This document shows, piece by piece, positions 41,340 to 42,566 of a stretch of 42,566 bases of DNA. The first letter of the stretch is position 1. The number at the start of each line of letters is the position of its first letter. A program made the position numbers and the translations under genes. Below the pieces are notes generated by a model, which was given only the letters and a program-made list of their open reading frames with translations, had not been told where the DNA came from and made no database searches. The stretch covers positions 719-43,284 of the forward strand of contig CAJTPP010000015.1 in NCBI GenBank assembly GCA_910578235.1, given 5' to 3'. This DNA is from an uncultured Clostridia bacterium. Its GTDB lineage: Bacteria > Bacillota > Clostridia > UBA1381.

Positions 41340-41369
41340 ATTATACCATATTATTGCTTAATTTGTCAA
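41340..41369 (-). promoter_or_regulatory. Promoter of small RNA C
   Basis: On the minus strand TTGACA (41364-41369), an 18-base spacer and TATAAT (41340-41345), full consensus boxes. The predicted start is 41333-41334. Confidence 0.78.
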
Positions 41370-41399
41370 TATATTAAATAAACGTAGGGAGGAAAAACA

Positions 41400-41735
41400 A
41401 TGGACTGCTTATTCTGTAAAATTATCGGCGGTGAAATTCCGTCAACAAAAGTATATGAGGACGATATGCTTCTCGCGTTCCGTGACATCAATCCTCAGGC
41501 GCCGGAGCACATAGTGATTGTGCCGAAAACGCACATCAGGAGCGCAAATGAGATAAATTCCGATAATGTGAAATATATTTCGGCAATCTGGGAGAAAATC
41601 CCTCAGATTGCGGCTGATCTGGGCTTTGCCGAAAACGGTTACCGAGTTATAAACAACTGCGGTCATGACGGCGGTCAGACAGTGGAGCATTTACATTTTC
41701 ATCTGCTTGGAGGAAAAACCTTTACGGATTTTTAA
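41400..41735 (+). CDS. HIT family protein (Hint-like)
   Basis: The 111-residue histidine triad protein has CLFCKIIGGEIPSTKVYEDD at the start and the nucleotide-hydrolase triad HLHFHLLGG at the end. Hint-type enzymes hydrolyse AMP-lysine or similar phosphoramidates. The length is normal. SD GGGAGG. It is divergent from the promoter of small RNA C. Confidence 0.93.
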   Translation: MDCLFCKIIGGEIPSTKVYEDDMLLAFRDINPQAPEHIVIVPKTHIRSANEINSDNVKYISAIWEKIPQIAADLGFAENGYRVINNCGHDGGQTVEHLHFHLLGGKTFTDF

Positions 41736-41744
41736 TACTAAATT

Positions 41745-41769
41745 AAAAGACGGCTTAAGCCGTCTTTTT
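41745..41769. terminator. Bidirectional terminator between HIT gene and spoIIID
   Basis: A perfect palindrome AAAAGACGGC-TTAA-GCCGTCTTTT with a T-run on both strands, placed between convergent genes. Confidence 0.88.
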
Positions 41770-41799
41770 AAATTCTGTCAGAGGTTATTTTATTGTTAA

Positions 41800-42057
41800 T
41801 TACACGTGGCTTTTCTTTAAATATTTTTCTTTTGTCGCCATTCCTCCCCGTATGTGGCGCTCGGCCTTGTTTTGTTCAAGTACCGCCTGCGCTTCCTTGT
41901 ATAGTGAGGGATTTATCTTTGATAGACGCTCATGCACGTCTTTATGTACGGTAGATTTACTGATATTAAAAACTCTGGCTGTTTTGCGGACTGTGGCATT
42001 ATTGTCAATAATGTACTGTGCCAATTCTATTGCCCGCTTTTCAATATAATCCTTCAT
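41800..42057 (-). CDS. spoIIID: Sporulation transcriptional regulator SpoIIID
   Basis: The protein (85 residues from this start) is SpoIIID: MKDYIEKRAIELAQYIIDN, then the helix-turn-helix TVRKTARVFNISKSTVHKDV and the basic ERHIRGGMATKEKYLKK tail. It is a DNA-binding switch in the mother cell during sporulation. The start at 42057 follows GGTGGGAG and matches homologues; an upstream ATG at 42084 is less likely. A weak sigma-E-like pair (TCATAATT, then CATATATAT) lies upstream, uncertain. Confidence 0.94.
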   Translation of the reverse strand: MKDYIEKRAIELAQYIIDNNATVRKTARVFNISKSTVHKDVHERLSKINPSLYKEAQAVLEQNKAERHIRGGMATKEKYLKKSHV

Positions 42058-42138
42058 TCTCCCACCGACCTTTCTGTAAGACATATATATGTGTTACATG
42101 ACGGAATTATGAGATGAAAATTTGTAATTGATAGCGGA

Positions 42139-42180
42139 TAAAAAAACAGGCATATCGCATTTTTAAAGCGATATGCCTGT
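42139..42180 (-). terminator. Terminator of the isocitrate dehydrogenase gene
   Basis: ACAGGCATATCGC (42146-42158) pairs with GCGATATGCCTGT (42168-42180); on the minus strand the hairpin is followed by seven T residues. Confidence 0.9.
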
Positions 42181-42190
42181 AAGTATACAT

Positions 42191-42566
42191 TTACAGAAGC
42201 TTTTGCAGTCTTTCGTTTACAGCAAGAAGAAATTCTTCCGTATCAACCTTTTGCTTGTTGGGAAGCGTTGAAAGCGCGGCGAGATCGCCTGTCATAACGC
42301 CGTCCTCAATTGTTTGTACAGTCGCTTTTTCAAGACTGTCCGCAAAGCTTACAAGCTCCGGCAGCTCGTCGAACTCGCCTCTTTTGCGCAGAGCGCCTGT
42401 CCATGCGAACAGAGTAGCGACAGAGTTTGTGGAAGTCTTTTCGCCCTTGAGATGCTTATAGTAATGACGCTGAACCGTTCCGTGCGCCGCCTCGTATTCA
42501 TACACGCCGTCGGGAGATACAAGCACCGACGTCATCATTGCGAGCGAGCCGTAGGCCGTGGCTACC
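42191..42566 (-). CDS. icd: NADP-dependent isocitrate dehydrogenase, C-terminal part
   Basis: The frame runs off the window's right edge, leaving about 125 C-terminal residues. GSLAMMTSVLVSPDG, YEAAHGTVQRHY and TSTNSVATLFAWTGALRKRG match the dimeric, eukaryote-like NADP isocitrate dehydrogenases found in some Clostridia. It oxidises isocitrate to 2-oxoglutarate in the TCA branch feeding glutamate. It ends just before a strong terminator. Confidence 0.92.
   Translation of the reverse strand, partial: VATAYGSLAMMTSVLVSPDGVYEYEAAHGTVQRHYYKHLKGEKTSTNSVATLFAWTGALRKRGEFDELPELVSFADSLEKATVQTIEDGVMTGDLAALSTLPNKQKVDTEEFLLAVNERLQKLL

Noticed and set aside
1..42566. CRISPR arrays, tRNA or rRNA genes
   Set aside because: No regularly spaced repeat array, cloverleaf or rRNA-like stretch was recognised in this window.

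Overview
The window reads as chromosome of a spore-forming Clostridia member (Bacillota), probably gut-associated. Evidence for this is a SpoIIID regulator, an IreB-family protein, a GH112 galactoside phosphorylase, a repeat-rich surface adhesin, strong Shine-Dalgarno sequences and near-consensus sigma-A promoters. It also uses a two-protein route to IMP: a stand-alone PurO-type cyclohydrolase plus an AICAR transformylase that lacks the usual cyclohydrolase domain. I cannot assign a species.

Layout. 1-2841 is the 3' end of a large MBG-repeat adhesin. 3140-9597 holds single genes or short operons: GH112 phosphorylase, trmB, putP with an AlkD-like gene, and a beta-propeller protein. 9667-11537 is an aromatic amino acid pair (DAHP synthase, prephenate dehydratase). 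11585-13332 has an unknown protein, an RNA-rich intergenic island and ireB. The island carries two look-alike small RNA genes on the minus strand and a probable type I toxin-antitoxin locus. 13455-14705 is an M16 peptidase.

14781-28261 is a compact phage-type particle locus. A LexA-like self-cleaving repressor faces one long operon: two small early ORFs, terL, portal, scaffold, capsid, connectors, tail tube, frameshifted tail chaperone, a short tape measure, Dit, Tal, holin and amidase. It has no integrase, replication genes, recognisable small terminase or att repeats. One repressor-controlled promoter (15603-15631) and one terminator (28296-28333) seem to frame the operon. This looks like a reduced or domesticated prophage, possibly making DNA-packaging particles or a gene-transfer-agent-like product; that reading is inference. 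A MITE-like 149-bp element lies inside the tail module.

28436-35103 is a purine cluster (purE, GNAT, small membrane protein, purD, purM, purN, purO, DUF3795, AICAR transformylase). 35240-38333 carries dCMP deaminase, a methyltransferase, a CPBP membrane protease and a Nudix hydrolase. 38429-41071 is alaS. A third member of the small RNA family follows, then a HIT protein, spoIIID and the end of an NADP-isocitrate dehydrogenase gene.

The most interesting signals are (i) the three-member RNA family, in which a consensus promoter starts transcription exactly at the 5' base of a long closing stem and an intrinsic terminator with a shared AUGCG/CGCAU core ends it, although the closing-stem sequences differ; (ii) the stripped-down phage particle operon with evenly spaced operators; and (iii) the type I toxin-antitoxin candidate next to the tandem RNAs.
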